DNA from: a virus
Virus record (IMG/VR): IMGVR_UViG_3300050026_000207
Location: 1-41,993 of that record
Reading direction: 5' to 3' (one strand)
Length of the DNA stretch: 41,993 bases
Shown here: one piece after another, positions 12,775 through 20,945 of the stretch
Position numbering within the stretch: the first letter of the stretch is position 1
How the letters are laid out: each line of letters starts with the position of its first letter
The notes under the pieces: model-generated
What the model was told of the DNA's origin: nothing
Databases searched by the model: none
Seen by the model: only the letters and a program-made list of their open reading frames with translations
Program-made: the position numbers and the translations under genes

Positions 12775-13359
12775 TTACGCGCTTAACTTTAATGGCATAA
12801 CTATGCCTACAAGATCCTTTTCTTTATACGTGAATTTAATTGTACTGGCCCCGCCGCTTACCTCCCAGATGTAGCCGGCCATATCCTTAATAAAGTCTAT
12901 ATTGATAGTATTAAGGCTTTTTAGGATCTTAATTGTAATATTGGCCAGTGTAGCGGAAAGCCGCGTATTATCCGGCTTTTCAAGATTGATCATTATTTTT
13001 TCCGGGCCGTCCTCTATAATTACTTTTATATAATCCGGGAACTGGCCCTCTGCCGGATTGAATATAAGCATATCCTTAGCTATAATTACATCATATAGGC
13101 CATTGGCCAGGCCCGCGGGAAGTGTGCTTTTATCCCGGCATAGATGCAAGCGCCGGCCATCGGTACAACAATAACCATTATCATCAATATTGAGATTTTT
13201 TAATACATACCGGTTGTTGTCAGTTGATCTGGCCCGCAGGACCCAAACAAGCGCGGGAAGGTACTTTTTAATATTGATATTAAGTGTTACTGTTTTACGT
13301 GTATCTGCTGCCGGGACTTCGATCCTGCCTAATTTTACTTCAGGTGTAGATATACTCAT
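12775..13359 (-). CDS. Beta-clamp-like protein (possible DnaN-type fold)
   Basis: 194 residues. NGYCCTDGRRLHLCRDKSTL followed by GLYDVIIAKDMLIF and GQFPDYIKVI recalls the TDGHRL...FPDY order of DnaN sliding-clamp domains. At 194 residues only one to two clamp domains fit, compared with three in DnaN. It could be a shortened phage clamp, a clamp mimic, or an unrelated beta-rich protein. GGAGG precedes the ATG. The gene uses many CCGG-rich codons, unlike the left part of the cluster. Placed beside antirestriction and helicase genes, it fits an early replication role. Confidence 0.5.
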   Translation of the reverse strand: MSISTPEVKLGRIEVPAADTRKTVTLNINIKKYLPALVWVLRARSTDNNRYVLKNLNIDDNGYCCTDGRRLHLCRDKSTLPAGLANGLYDVIIAKDMLIFNPAEGQFPDYIKVIIEDGPEKIMINLEKPDNTRLSATLANITIKILKSLNTINIDFIKDMAGYIWEVSGGASTIKFTYKEKDLVGIVMPLKLSA

Positions 13360-13375
13360 AATTCCTCCAGTTTAT

Positions 13376-13399
13376 GCCGGGACCGCGCTGGATCCCGGC
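13376..13399. other. Stem-loop before the clamp-like gene
   Basis: GCCGGGA (13376-13382) and TCCCGGC (13393-13399), loop of 10, 17 bases before the ATG. Similar position to the other hairpins in this cluster. Confidence 0.7.
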
Positions 13400-13412
13400 C
13401 GGTTTATGTTAT

Positions 13413-14240
13413 TTATACTAAGGCCAGCTCTGTTGGCGCTTCCACAGCCACGGCCGCTTGATCCGCTTCCAGCGCCTTTAATATCTTTTGAACCGCGCTA
13501 ATAACCTTCAAAACCCTTACTTCCGGCTTATGCTCATTATACGCTTTGATATACAAGCTGGACTCTTGAAACTCAACACCTAGAACCGAACAAACCAAAA
13601 GACTTGTCAATTCCGCTTCAACTTCTCGCGCCGGATGACTTGCGACATCCTCCGCGCTCTCATGTAATATCGCATGACCTAATTCGTGAAATAAGGTTTT
13701 GCATTTATCGCTATTATTACTCATTGAGGATATCACGATCTCCCGCGCTCCCGCTGTGATACCGCGCTTAAAATATCCTCTTGCGCTCCCGGTGATCGCG
13801 CTTGTTATATTAATCCCGAGCGCGCTTTGTAATTTAACAGATATATCCGCATAACTAACATTGATTCTTTCTGTACTATTATTCTCATATTCAAGAGGCT
13901 TTCCTTCAGTCTGTGATATATCAAAAACCTTGCGACCGAAAAACCCAGCGCATAATTGATCTTTATCACCTGTTACTTTATCTGTGGCAGTAATCATCTT
14001 GGGTACTAATATTTCAATATTAGCGTGTTCACCCCTCTTAACATGCCTACCCGCTTTTTGCCAACGATCAAAACCCATTGCTATTGACCCTCCCTGTATC
14101 ATAATCATAATCGTATTTCTTATACTATACCGATAAATCCCAGGTATACGATAAAACCCATGTAAAAAGTCCATCTCTCCGGCTGTGATCTTACTTCCCA
14201 ACAAATCCTTAATTTTGTTTTCCATTTCTAGGCCTGTCAT
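13413..14240 (-). CDS. ardC: ArdC-like antirestriction protein with zinc-metallopeptidase domain
   Basis: 275 residues. The N-terminal part carries the ArdC/DUF1738 ssDNA-binding pattern: YRYSIRNTIMIMIQGGSIAM, then GFDRWQKAGRHVKRGEHANI and ILVPK. The C-terminal part carries an IrrE/ImmA-like site, TLFHELGHAILHESAED, with HExxH and a downstream Glu (EVEAELTSLL). ArdC proteins protect incoming DNA from restriction. The ATG at 14240 follows GGAGGG; the longer reading to 14315 has no site. It is the most upstream gene of the minus strand, as expected for a gene expressed first on entry. Confidence 0.82.
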   Translation of the reverse strand: MTGLEMENKIKDLLGSKITAGEMDFLHGFYRIPGIYRYSIRNTIMIMIQGGSIAMGFDRWQKAGRHVKRGEHANIEILVPKMITATDKVTGDKDQLCAGFFGRKVFDISQTEGKPLEYENNSTERINVSYADISVKLQSALGINITSAITGSARGYFKRGITAGAREIVISSMSNNSDKCKTLFHELGHAILHESAEDVASHPAREVEAELTSLLVCSVLGVEFQESSLYIKAYNEHKPEVRVLKVISAVQKILKALEADQAAVAVEAPTELALV

Positions 14241-14510
14241 TGGCGTACCCTCCGTTTGTGGCCCGGATAATTCCGAGGCACAACTACAGCTTAACACAAA
14301 CAATGTTATTGTCAAGCATGGACGCTGTTAAAATTCCCTTCCGTCGGACACGTCGCTGACTCGTCGCTAAAACAACCCTTACATCATGTTGAAACTATTT
14401 TTCTCCCTCGCTGTCACTTTGCCACCACTGCAAAAAAGCAAAAAGCAGCACTACCAAAACACCGTCGAGACCTCGTCGAGCCATTAGCATTCTATTGTTG
14501 AGAGTGCTAA

Positions 14511-14701
14511 ATTATACGCCATGATACGCCATTATACGCTGAAACATAGCGTATAATGACATTGTGGTATATTATTACACCTATTCTTAATATTCTATTT
14601 TTTTAGAAGAATATAGCGTATAATACCGTATAATAGCGTATAATTCCGTCGTGATAGTGTTTTCTGTTATAGCGTATAGGCTTTGAATAATAGCGTACCA
14701 T
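14511..14701. repeat. 10-bp-phased AGCGTATAAT repeat array, putative origin or operator
   Basis: Units in one direction at 14511, 14521 and 14531 (ATTATACGCC, ATGATACGCC, ATTATACGCT, exactly 10 bp apart). In the other direction, units at 14548, 14615, 14625 and 14635 (AGCGTATAAT, ACCGTATAAT), again 10 bp apart for the last three. Weaker copies lie at 14671 and 14692. Units 14531 and 14548 form a perfect inverted repeat. Spacing of one helical turn suits a multimeric initiator or repressor. The units include TATAAT. Confidence 0.7.
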
Positions 14702-15010
14702 ACTCTTATTATATATTATATTAGAATATATATACTGCTTCTTGATGAATCCTCATATAATCTTTGTTTCTCACTAACAGGTCAATTTCCTGTGTACGTA
14801 CTTAACATAACTCTAATTATTGTGCAGTAACCTAAACCGCTACTTCATAAACACAACATCATCTATACAACCGAGATACCACCCCTGCCCGGCCAGAAAA
14901 GCATTCTTTTTGCTACCCACGTCAGGCAAAACGGGGAGGCCCTACTCGATATATATGTAACTATATGTTATCTGTAAGGGACTCCTAACTTTAACTATCC
15001 TTAATTTTCC

Positions 15011-15038
15011 TTGACAAAAGGATTGTTAGTAGTAACAT
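15011..15038 (+). promoter_or_regulatory. Promoter of the packaging/virion operon
   Basis: TTGACA at 15011, 16-base spacer, TAACAT at 15033. The expected start site coincides with the terminase ATG at 15045, so the mRNA may be leaderless. The bases AAAAGGATTGTTAGT (from 15016) recur at 15072 inside the gene. Confidence 0.5.
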
Positions 15039-15044
15039 TTTTCT

Positions 15045-15461
15045 ATGGGTAGATATAAACCTAAAGGTAGTAAAAGGATTGTTAGTTCTGCGGTAAAGGA
15101 AGGCTCACCAAAAACTTCAATAATACCCACATTAAAGAGCGATGGTCTTGAGAATGTATTTCATCCGGAAGTGGTGGTGGATAAGAACAATGCGGTTTTG
15201 AAGGATGAGGAGGCGGAGCGGGCGGAGATAAGGAATAGGGTTGGTTTGACCTATGAGAGGCTTTGTCGGACGGTGAAGGACGGCATGGAGGCTATGGTAT
15301 GTAACGCTGAAACGGGAGAGCCTATCTGCCCGGCCAATTCGGAAAGGGCGAAATTTATTGCCGCCGCCATAGACTTGCTTGGAGCTAAGAAGGCCGAACA
15401 AGGGGCACAAAGGATTCCTTCGATATTGATACTATTACCAAACGGAGATAGATTAAAATGA
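15045..15461 (+). CDS. Probable small terminase subunit
   Basis: 138 residues. Basic N-terminus ([20 protein letters not shown]), acidic/helical centre ([20 protein letters not shown]), C-terminal helix and strand ending in LPNGDRLK. Position immediately before the large subunit (with one HNH gene between) and the helical content support a small terminase. The family signature is weak. No Shine-Dalgarno is visible. It overlaps the next gene by ATGA. Confidence 0.55.
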   Translation: MGRYKPKGSKRIVSSAVKEGSPKTSIIPTLKSDGLENVFHPEVVVDKNNAVLKDEEAERAEIRNRVGLTYERLCRTVKDGMEAMVCNAETGEPICPANSERAKFIAAAIDLLGAKKAEQGAQRIPSILILLPNGDRLK

Positions 15462-15955
15462 TTGATTTAAGCGGACATAAATTTGGAAGGCTTACTGTAA
15501 TACAAGAAGCGGAAAAGACTTTTTATAAAAACGGTAAAAGTCAAAGGTGGTGGTTATGCCTTTGTGATTGTGGGCAATCAAGGATTTTAAGAACGGAAGT
15601 TTTGCGTAGTGGCAATACTAAATCTTGTGGATGTTATCGTGTAGAATTTGGAAAGAAAATTGGAAGTCAAATAATACATGGCATGACAGGGACTCCTGAA
15701 TTTATTTCTTGGGAATCTATGAAGTGGAGATGTTACGATAAGGGTAGAGACAATTATAAAGACTATGGTGGCCGTGGCGTTACTGTTTGCGATAGATGGC
15801 GGAATTCTTTTGAAAATTTCTATGAAGACATGGGGACACGCCCAAAAGGAACTACTCTTGATAGGATTGATAATGACGGAAATTATGAACCTTCTAACTG
15901 CCGGTGGGCGACTCCTAAAGAGCAAGCTAATAATAGGGTACGAAAACTTGTATGA
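15458..15955 (+). CDS. HNH homing-type endonuclease
   Basis: 165 residues. The N-terminal part ([16 protein letters not shown], then [20 protein letters not shown]) is the zinc-binding domain common in phage HNH enzymes. The C-terminal part has [20 protein letters not shown] and a [11 protein letters not shown] end, a frequent HNH/AP2-linked motif. It sits between the terminase genes with ATGA overlaps on both sides, a classic homing-endonuclease niche next to packaging genes. Confidence 0.8.
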   Translation: MIDLSGHKFGRLTVIQEAEKTFYKNGKSQRWWLCLCDCGQSRILRTEVLRSGNTKSCGCYRVEFGKKIGSQIIHGMTGTPEFISWESMKWRCYDKGRDNYKDYGGRGVTVCDRWRNSFENFYEDMGTRPKGTTLDRIDNDGNYEPSNCRWATPKEQANNRVRKLV

Positions 15956-17298
15956 ATGAAATAGATAAACCAAAAGAATTTAAAATGATTCCCCAACAAG
16001 CCGAATTCCTTACCTCTGAAAAGAGGTTTGTTTGTTTTTGCGGGGGGATTGGTTCCGGCAAGACATTAGTGCTTTTATTAAAAGGAGTTACCTTCTGTCA
16101 GAAATATCCTGGGGCGGTTGTGATTGTAATAAGAAAGAACTACACCGACCTTTTCGATTCGACCCTTTCCGACTTTACGAAATACTTTGGTCTAACAGTG
16201 GATGTTCATAAGACAGTTGTTTTTGATAATGGTTCCAAAATGCTTTTCCGTCATGGGAGTGAATTGGACTTATTAAAAAATCTTAACATTGATTTAGCCC
16301 TTGTGGAACAGGCCGAAGAGTTTGACGACGAAACGCAATTTAATTTTTTACGAGACCGCATTAGAGGTAAAGCCGCTCCATACCAACAGATTGCTATTAT
16401 AGCAAACGCAAATGGTCATAATTATATTTGGCGTAAATGGATATATGAGCCAGCGTCGGAAGATTATCATTATATAAGCTGTACCACATTCGACAATGCC
16501 TCTAATCTTCCCCCTGCCTTCGTAGAGGATATGCGTAAGAGAGAGAAGGAAGAGCCTCGTCATTTTCAAAGAATGGTAATGAATAATCACGACGAGTCTT
16601 TGGCGGATGATAATGTTTTTAATAGTAGCGACATTATACGGTCTACAAAATTAAATTTTAAACTCCCTCCGTTTACTACCTATGCGGCAGGGTTGGATGT
16701 TGCTGGGTTTGGTTCTGATAAAACTTGTTTGGTGATATTGGCAAGGGTAGGAGTACAGCGATGGAAGATGGTTTTTATGGAAGAGAAGCAGGGCAAGGAA
16801 GCCCCAGAGATTGTTGCTTGGGTAAAAGACACTTGGAACACTTTTCCCTTTTCAACAATAGGTGTAGATGATATCGGAGTTGGATGGGGCGTTCAGAGCT
16901 ACCTTAACGACTCCTCAAGATATACCTGTTATGGCTTTACTGCAAATGAGTCTCCCCTCGGAGTTTCTCCTTATAAAGACAAAAAAACCGATATGTATTT
17001 TAAATTGGAAGAATATATCTCAAAGGAGTGGCTTGAACTTTCTCAAGATATTTATTTACAAGAAGAACTTATGAGTATAAAGTATTTTTATCGGGGCGAT
17101 TCTGACAAGCATATTGTCAGTAAGCAAGACATGAAGAAGAAGGGGTCAAAGTCGCCCAATAAGGTAGAAGCTCTTGGGATTGCTCTTTATTACGCCAATG
17201 AAGATGAAGTAATAGAAGCGGACGATATTATAGTACCGGGCGTAACGCCGAGTAGGAAGAAGTTCCAAGAATTTGCAATCACAGATTTACAAAATTAA
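15952..17298 (+). CDS. Large terminase subunit
   Basis: 448 residues. Walker A GGIGSGKT (31-38), Walker B-like strand [11 protein letters not shown] (about 113-123), then an RNase H-type nuclease: [14 protein letters not shown] (D249), [10 protein letters not shown] (D306/D307) and a third acidic residue in [12 protein letters not shown]. This is the DNA-packaging motor: ATPase plus headful or cos nuclease. The length is normal for podovirus TerL. Starts inside the stop of the HNH gene. Confidence 0.9.
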   Translation: MNEIDKPKEFKMIPQQAEFLTSEKRFVCFCGGIGSGKTLVLLLKGVTFCQKYPGAVVIVIRKNYTDLFDSTLSDFTKYFGLTVDVHKTVVFDNGSKMLFRHGSELDLLKNLNIDLALVEQAEEFDDETQFNFLRDRIRGKAAPYQQIAIIANANGHNYIWRKWIYEPASEDYHYISCTTFDNASNLPPAFVEDMRKREKEEPRHFQRMVMNNHDESLADDNVFNSSDIIRSTKLNFKLPPFTTYAAGLDVAGFGSDKTCLVILARVGVQRWKMVFMEEKQGKEAPEIVAWVKDTWNTFPFSTIGVDDIGVGWGVQSYLNDSSRYTCYGFTANESPLGVSPYKDKKTDMYFKLEEYISKEWLELSQDIYLQEELMSIKYFYRGDSDKHIVSKQDMKKKGSKSPNKVEALGIALYYANEDEVIEADDIIVPGVTPSRKKFQEFAITDLQN

Positions 17299-17310
17299 GG
17301 GAGAAGAATA

Positions 17311-17565
17311 ATGGGCGATAACGGAAAACATTTACAACTCGACCCCCTTAACCCACCAAAAGATTTTGTTGTACTTTCCATAATACAATATAAGGATGCT
17401 AAAGGCAACATCATTCAGGATGTGCAAAGTCACTTAATGCAGGATTTGCGTAATGAAGCGTATGTTATGTGTATGATAGATTCTGCGAAGGAGCAGTTGG
17501 GGAAGTGGTATAAAGAGCAGAAGGCGATTAACAGATTTGGCGATAAGATTATAAAAAAATTATGA
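17311..17565 (+). CDS. Small protein coupled to the radical SAM gene
   Basis: 84 residues: MGDNGKHLQLDPLNPPKDFV, a strand-turn (VLSIIQYKDAKGNIIQDVQS), then a helix with basic end (KEQLGKWYKEQKAINRFGDK). GGGAGAAGAAT precedes the ATG. Its stop overlaps the radical SAM start (ATGA). It could be a partner or substrate of that enzyme, or an ordinary small virion-operon protein. No family recognised. Confidence 0.6.
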   Translation: MGDNGKHLQLDPLNPPKDFVVLSIIQYKDAKGNIIQDVQSHLMQDLRNEAYVMCMIDSAKEQLGKWYKEQKAINRFGDKIIKKL

Positions 17566-18596
17566 TGGCCATAAAGACTTTATCGTTGTGCGCTCTTTGT
17601 TATAAGAAGATTCCGGCTGAAATAACTTTTCAGAACGGCATGGTTGTGATGAATAAGGTGTGCGATGTTCACGGCCTTTCTACAGCCATAGTTGAGAAGG
17701 ATATCCAGCATTTTGCAAGGTTCTACGAATTAGGGACGCTTGATAAAAACAATTCAATAATTATCCATGCGCATAATCAATGCAATATGAAATGTGAGTG
17801 GTGTTATTACCCTATGGGCGTTGAGCCAATGCACGACGCGGAGTATTACAATAATGTATTAAAGCAATACAAGGGCAAGTTTAATTTGTTATTGTCTGGT
17901 GGGGAGCCGACAGAGCGTCCCGACTACTTCGCTTTTGTAAAACGATTAGTAGGATTAGGGTGGTCGGTGGGTTCTATTACCAATATGATTAACCTCGCCG
18001 ATGACAAGTTCTTTGACGAAACAATGTCTTCTGATTTTATTCAAGGGAAGACATACAAATTTGCTCTTAGCTTTCAGCATCCTAAAAACTATTCGGAGGA
18101 AATTAAGCAGAAGAAAGTTAGGGCGTTGGTGAATATCGAGAAGATGAAACTTAAAGCCTTCTGCGTGATGTTCTCAATTCAATCATTGGACGAATTGGAT
18201 TATATAAGAAAATTTTACGACCAGACGAAGCAGTGTTACACTATGTTGAGGATTCGCACAATGTTTAAGAATTGGGCGAATAAGGACGACAAGACAAATT
18301 TATTTAGTTCGGATTTATACAAGGCGTTCTTTGAGAAGTTTTCTGATTTGATGCCGATAGAATCTCGGGACATTGAATCGTCAAATATTTATTGTCAGTA
18401 TCTGAAAATGGATAACGGGATGAATGTATCTTTAAGTTCTGCGCCGACAGTTGAGAATTTGGATTATCATTTATGTACTCGACCTGTATTCATGTTATGT
18501 CGAGATGGTCGTGCTTATCCCGTTCCTATATGTCAGATTATCAATGAAGGAATATCTTTAGGATGGAAAGACGGATTTGAATTGAAGGGGGCTTAA
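17562..18596 (+). CDS. Radical SAM enzyme
   Basis: 344 residues. CNMKCEWC (C74, C78, C81) is the CxxxCxxC [4Fe-4S]/SAM motif, followed by LSGGEP (about 111-116), the SAM-binding GGE motif. The N-terminus has LCALCYKKIPAEI and VCDVHG (C10, C13, C34, H37), the extra metal site typical of the MJ0619/tetraether-synthase-like branch of radical SAM proteins. C-terminal Cys (C278, C305, C313, C324) could hold an auxiliary cluster. The substrate is unknown; families with this layout modify peptides, cofactors or lipids. It is unusual between TerL and the connector. Confidence 0.85.
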   Translation: MMAIKTLSLCALCYKKIPAEITFQNGMVVMNKVCDVHGLSTAIVEKDIQHFARFYELGTLDKNNSIIIHAHNQCNMKCEWCYYPMGVEPMHDAEYYNNVLKQYKGKFNLLLSGGEPTERPDYFAFVKRLVGLGWSVGSITNMINLADDKFFDETMSSDFIQGKTYKFALSFQHPKNYSEEIKQKKVRALVNIEKMKLKAFCVMFSIQSLDELDYIRKFYDQTKQCYTMLRIRTMFKNWANKDDKTNLFSSDLYKAFFEKFSDLMPIESRDIESSNIYCQYLKMDNGMNVSLSSAPTVENLDYHLCTRPVFMLCRDGRAYPVPICQIINEGISLGWKDGFELKGA

Positions 18597-18597
18597 T

Positions 18598-18966
18598 ATG
18601 TTTGGAATCGTTGAAGCTGTTGTTGCTGCAGTAGCCACTATTGCCACAGAAGTAGGCGCGGCTGTATTAGGAGCCAGCTTAGCGGGGGCAGCGGGTTTAA
18701 TAGGCACAGAATTAGTTGGTGCAGGAGTTGTTGGTTTAGCAGGATTCGGCCTTGCAGAAGGAATTGGAGCTTTGACAAGCACTCCTTCAATGCCCGGACA
18801 ACCTACAGCCCCCAGCACAACAACCGCCCAACAGACCGCCACAGAAGCACAGACGGCGCAGAGGCGGTCAGTCCTTGCCGCAGGTGGCGGGACAAACGTA
18901 ACGGGTGGTTCGGGGATTATATTAGGAAGCGATATAAGTTCAGTCTCATTAGTGGGGTCAAGTTGA
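18598..18966 (+). CDS. Gly/Ala-rich hydrophobic virion-operon protein
   Basis: 122 residues: FGIVEAVVAAVATIATEVGA and a long Ala/Gly/Leu stretch, then a Pro/Thr/Gln linker. Similar glycine-alanine hydrophobic proteins in this position of podovirus genomes have been regarded as internal or membrane-active proteins. A TM segment or an ejection-related role is likely; not proven. Confidence 0.55.
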   Translation: MFGIVEAVVAAVATIATEVGAAVLGASLAGAAGLIGTELVGAGVVGLAGFGLAEGIGALTSTPSMPGQPTAPSTTTAQQTATEAQTAQRRSVLAAGGGTNVTGGSGIILGSDISSVSLVGSS

Positions 18967-19148
18967 AATCACACGTTACTGGAAAATCTCATGCGAAGGC
19001 GCAGTTCAGAGTCTCACCCGCTAAAAACAAAACAACCGGCGTTCATGCTGCACACGGGCCAGCCGTACCGCCTGAATATGCACATAATCTTTCAGTAGCG
19101 AATAGGGCATCTTCACGCGCTTTAAGAGTGGCGAGTAGGGGACGTTAG
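18963..19148 (+). CDS. Small basic protein (TTG start)
   Basis: 61 residues, Lys/Arg/His/Ala-rich (KSHVTGKSHAKAQFRVSP). The TTG overlaps the stop of the previous gene (TTGA), with GGGGTC upstream. It ends three bases before the connector start. Small basic proteins between terminase and portal occur in T7-like phages. Function unknown. Confidence 0.55.
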   Translation: MKSHVTGKSHAKAQFRVSPAKNKTTGVHAAHGPAVPPEYAHNLSVANRASSRALRVASRGR

Positions 19149-19149
19149 T

Positions 19150-20790
19150 ATGGTAAACCAAGAGTTTGTAAAGAAGGCTATTGGAAATTTTAAATGGCAC
19201 AAGGGAAAACGTGGCACTTTTGAAAGTTATTGGCAGGACTGCGCGAACTTTGCTTTACCCCGTAAGGCGTGGGTTTCTACAATAAAAAAAGAAGCGCAGG
19301 AATTAAATCTTAATTTTCTTTATGATTCAAGAGCGACTCTCGCTGTAATGAAATCATCCGCAGGTTTTCACTCCAACCTAACCAACCCCTCTACCCGCTG
19401 GTGGCAATCTGGAACGATTGAAGATAAGTATATGCAGTCCGGCCGCGCTCAGAAATATTTTAGGGAGTGCGACGACATTCAATATGATGTAATGAACGCT
19501 TCTAATTTTAATCGTAGCATGATGGAGTTCTATCCTAACATTTTAGTTTTCGGTGTTTCAACTTTATTAACAGAAGCAAGCGCAAAAAAGAAAGTTCGTT
19601 ATACATCAATACCTGTTGAGTCGGCAGTTCTTGTTGAGGATGATGAGGGATATGTTAATGAGACTTACAGACCTTTTCGCTTTACTGCTGTTCAGTGTAT
19701 GGAGAGATGGGGGAATAGATTGCCTGACTCTATTAAGACCGCATTGAAGGACGGGGATTATTATAAAGAATTTGATTGCCTCCATTATGTCGCCCCTCGT
19801 TATATGCGTGATGTTTCAAAGATGGATAATTCCAATATGGAATATTTTTCTGTTTGGATTGGCATTGATGATGAGTTTTTATTTGAAGAGAGCGGGTTTG
19901 TTGAAGACCCATATTCCACTGCTCGTTGGTGGAAAGATACGATGGATGGAAGTCCGTATGCGTATAGTCCGGTAATGAATGTTTTAGGCTCAATTAAGTT
20001 AGCCAATGCCCAGAAGCGCACCCTCATTCGTGTCTCTATGAAACAAGCCGACCCTGCCTATGCCTCTCCATATAAATTTTGGATTGCCCCGCTAAATCTT
20101 AATCCCTCCGCTATGAACTATTATGATGCGAGCAAATTTAAACTTGAGCAGTTCGCACAGATGGAAAATAAGGGCAACATTCCTATTACTGCTGACGTTA
20201 TGAAATTAGAACAAGACCTTATAGACGCGGGTCTCTTTGTCAATCTCTTTGAAAACCTCTTAAATGTCACGAAGCAGATGACTATACCAGAAGTTCAACA
20301 AAGACTTGCAGAGGCCCTCAATCTTATTTCTCCTTATATTGGCCATATTCTTGATGAAGGAATTACTCCTAATCTTTTTAGGACAAGGTCAGTTCTTGAT
20401 AGACAGTTGATGTTTCCTCCCGCTCCGAAAGAACTTAAAGATTTAGACATGAGCATTGTCTATTTGTCTCCACTTGCAAAAGCCCAAAGGCAATCTGAAA
20501 TGAACGGCCTTTCCGCTTGGACGAGTTATATAACAGGACTCATCGAAGGTGGCTTCTCCGACGCTAAGTATATTCTCAACGTGGATAAGATTGGTCGTAA
20601 TTCTGCTGACCTATTTGGCGTTAATCCTGATAACGTCGCCGAGCAATCGGATATGGATAAGCGTAGGCAGGCTGACCAGCAGTTACAACAGCAAATGCTT
20701 CAGTTAAAACAAGCTGAAGAAAAGTCAAAGATTGCTAAGAATATTTCTGGCGCGCACCATGACGTACAGGAAGCAAAGACGTTTAAATAA
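19150..20790 (+). CDS. T7-type head-tail connector (portal)
   Basis: 546 residues, close to the size of T7 gp8. Features: an N-terminal helical part (MVNQEFVKKAIGNFKWHKG), a LPRKAW/STRWW region near residues 35-90, conserved wing-like strands, and a C-terminal helical/Gln-rich tail (QQLQQQMLQLKQAEEKSKIA). I recognise it as a Head-tail_con family connector. It forms the dodecameric ring through which DNA enters and leaves and anchors the tail tubular proteins. Confidence 0.85.
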   Translation: MVNQEFVKKAIGNFKWHKGKRGTFESYWQDCANFALPRKAWVSTIKKEAQELNLNFLYDSRATLAVMKSSAGFHSNLTNPSTRWWQSGTIEDKYMQSGRAQKYFRECDDIQYDVMNASNFNRSMMEFYPNILVFGVSTLLTEASAKKKVRYTSIPVESAVLVEDDEGYVNETYRPFRFTAVQCMERWGNRLPDSIKTALKDGDYYKEFDCLHYVAPRYMRDVSKMDNSNMEYFSVWIGIDDEFLFEESGFVEDPYSTARWWKDTMDGSPYAYSPVMNVLGSIKLANAQKRTLIRVSMKQADPAYASPYKFWIAPLNLNPSAMNYYDASKFKLEQFAQMENKGNIPITADVMKLEQDLIDAGLFVNLFENLLNVTKQMTIPEVQQRLAEALNLISPYIGHILDEGITPNLFRTRSVLDRQLMFPPAPKELKDLDMSIVYLSPLAKAQRQSEMNGLSAWTSYITGLIEGGFSDAKYILNVDKIGRNSADLFGVNPDNVAEQSDMDKRRQADQQLQQQMLQLKQAEEKSKIAKNISGAHHDVQEAKTFK

Positions 20791-20945
20791 TGTTAGATAA
20801 AATAGAATATATTAAGAAGTTGCCGAAAGAGGCTGGAATTTTTTGGGCTATGGCCGCTTATCAAGACGATATTATTATGTGTTGTCAAAATGGTGTTTGG
20901 GCGATTGGAATGAATTTAGAGAATTTACGAAAGATTTACCCGTAA
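20790..20945 (+). CDS. 51-residue hypothetical protein
   Basis: MLDKIEYIKKLPKEAGIFWA, then MAAYQDDIIMCCQNGVWAIG. The ATG overlaps the connector stop (TAATG), and its own stop overlaps the next ATG the same way. Too short for most gene finders. No family recognised. Confidence 0.6.
   Translation: MLDKIEYIKKLPKEAGIFWAMAAYQDDIIMCCQNGVWAIGMNLENLRKIYP

Larger units (their letters stand above)
14241..15044. other. Noncoding divergent region, about 800 bp
   Basis: No convincing gene on either strand. From left to right it holds: a weak hairpin near 14264-14275 before the ardC start; clustered CGTCG motifs (14342-14367, 14463-14478); the phased repeat array (14511-14701); an AT-rich stretch (14701-14735); a region with possible small stem-loops (14881-14940); and a promoter before the terminase gene. 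Confidence 0.7.

Noticed and set aside
14241-14315. Longer ardC start with a Cys-rich, lipobox-like N-terminus
   Set aside because: No ribosome site there, while GGAGGG precedes the internal ATG and the family begins near that point.
20843-20944. N-terminal extension from the TTG at 20843 for the 20945 gene
   Set aside because: It runs through a better short gene, and the ATG in the TAATG overlap explains the start.
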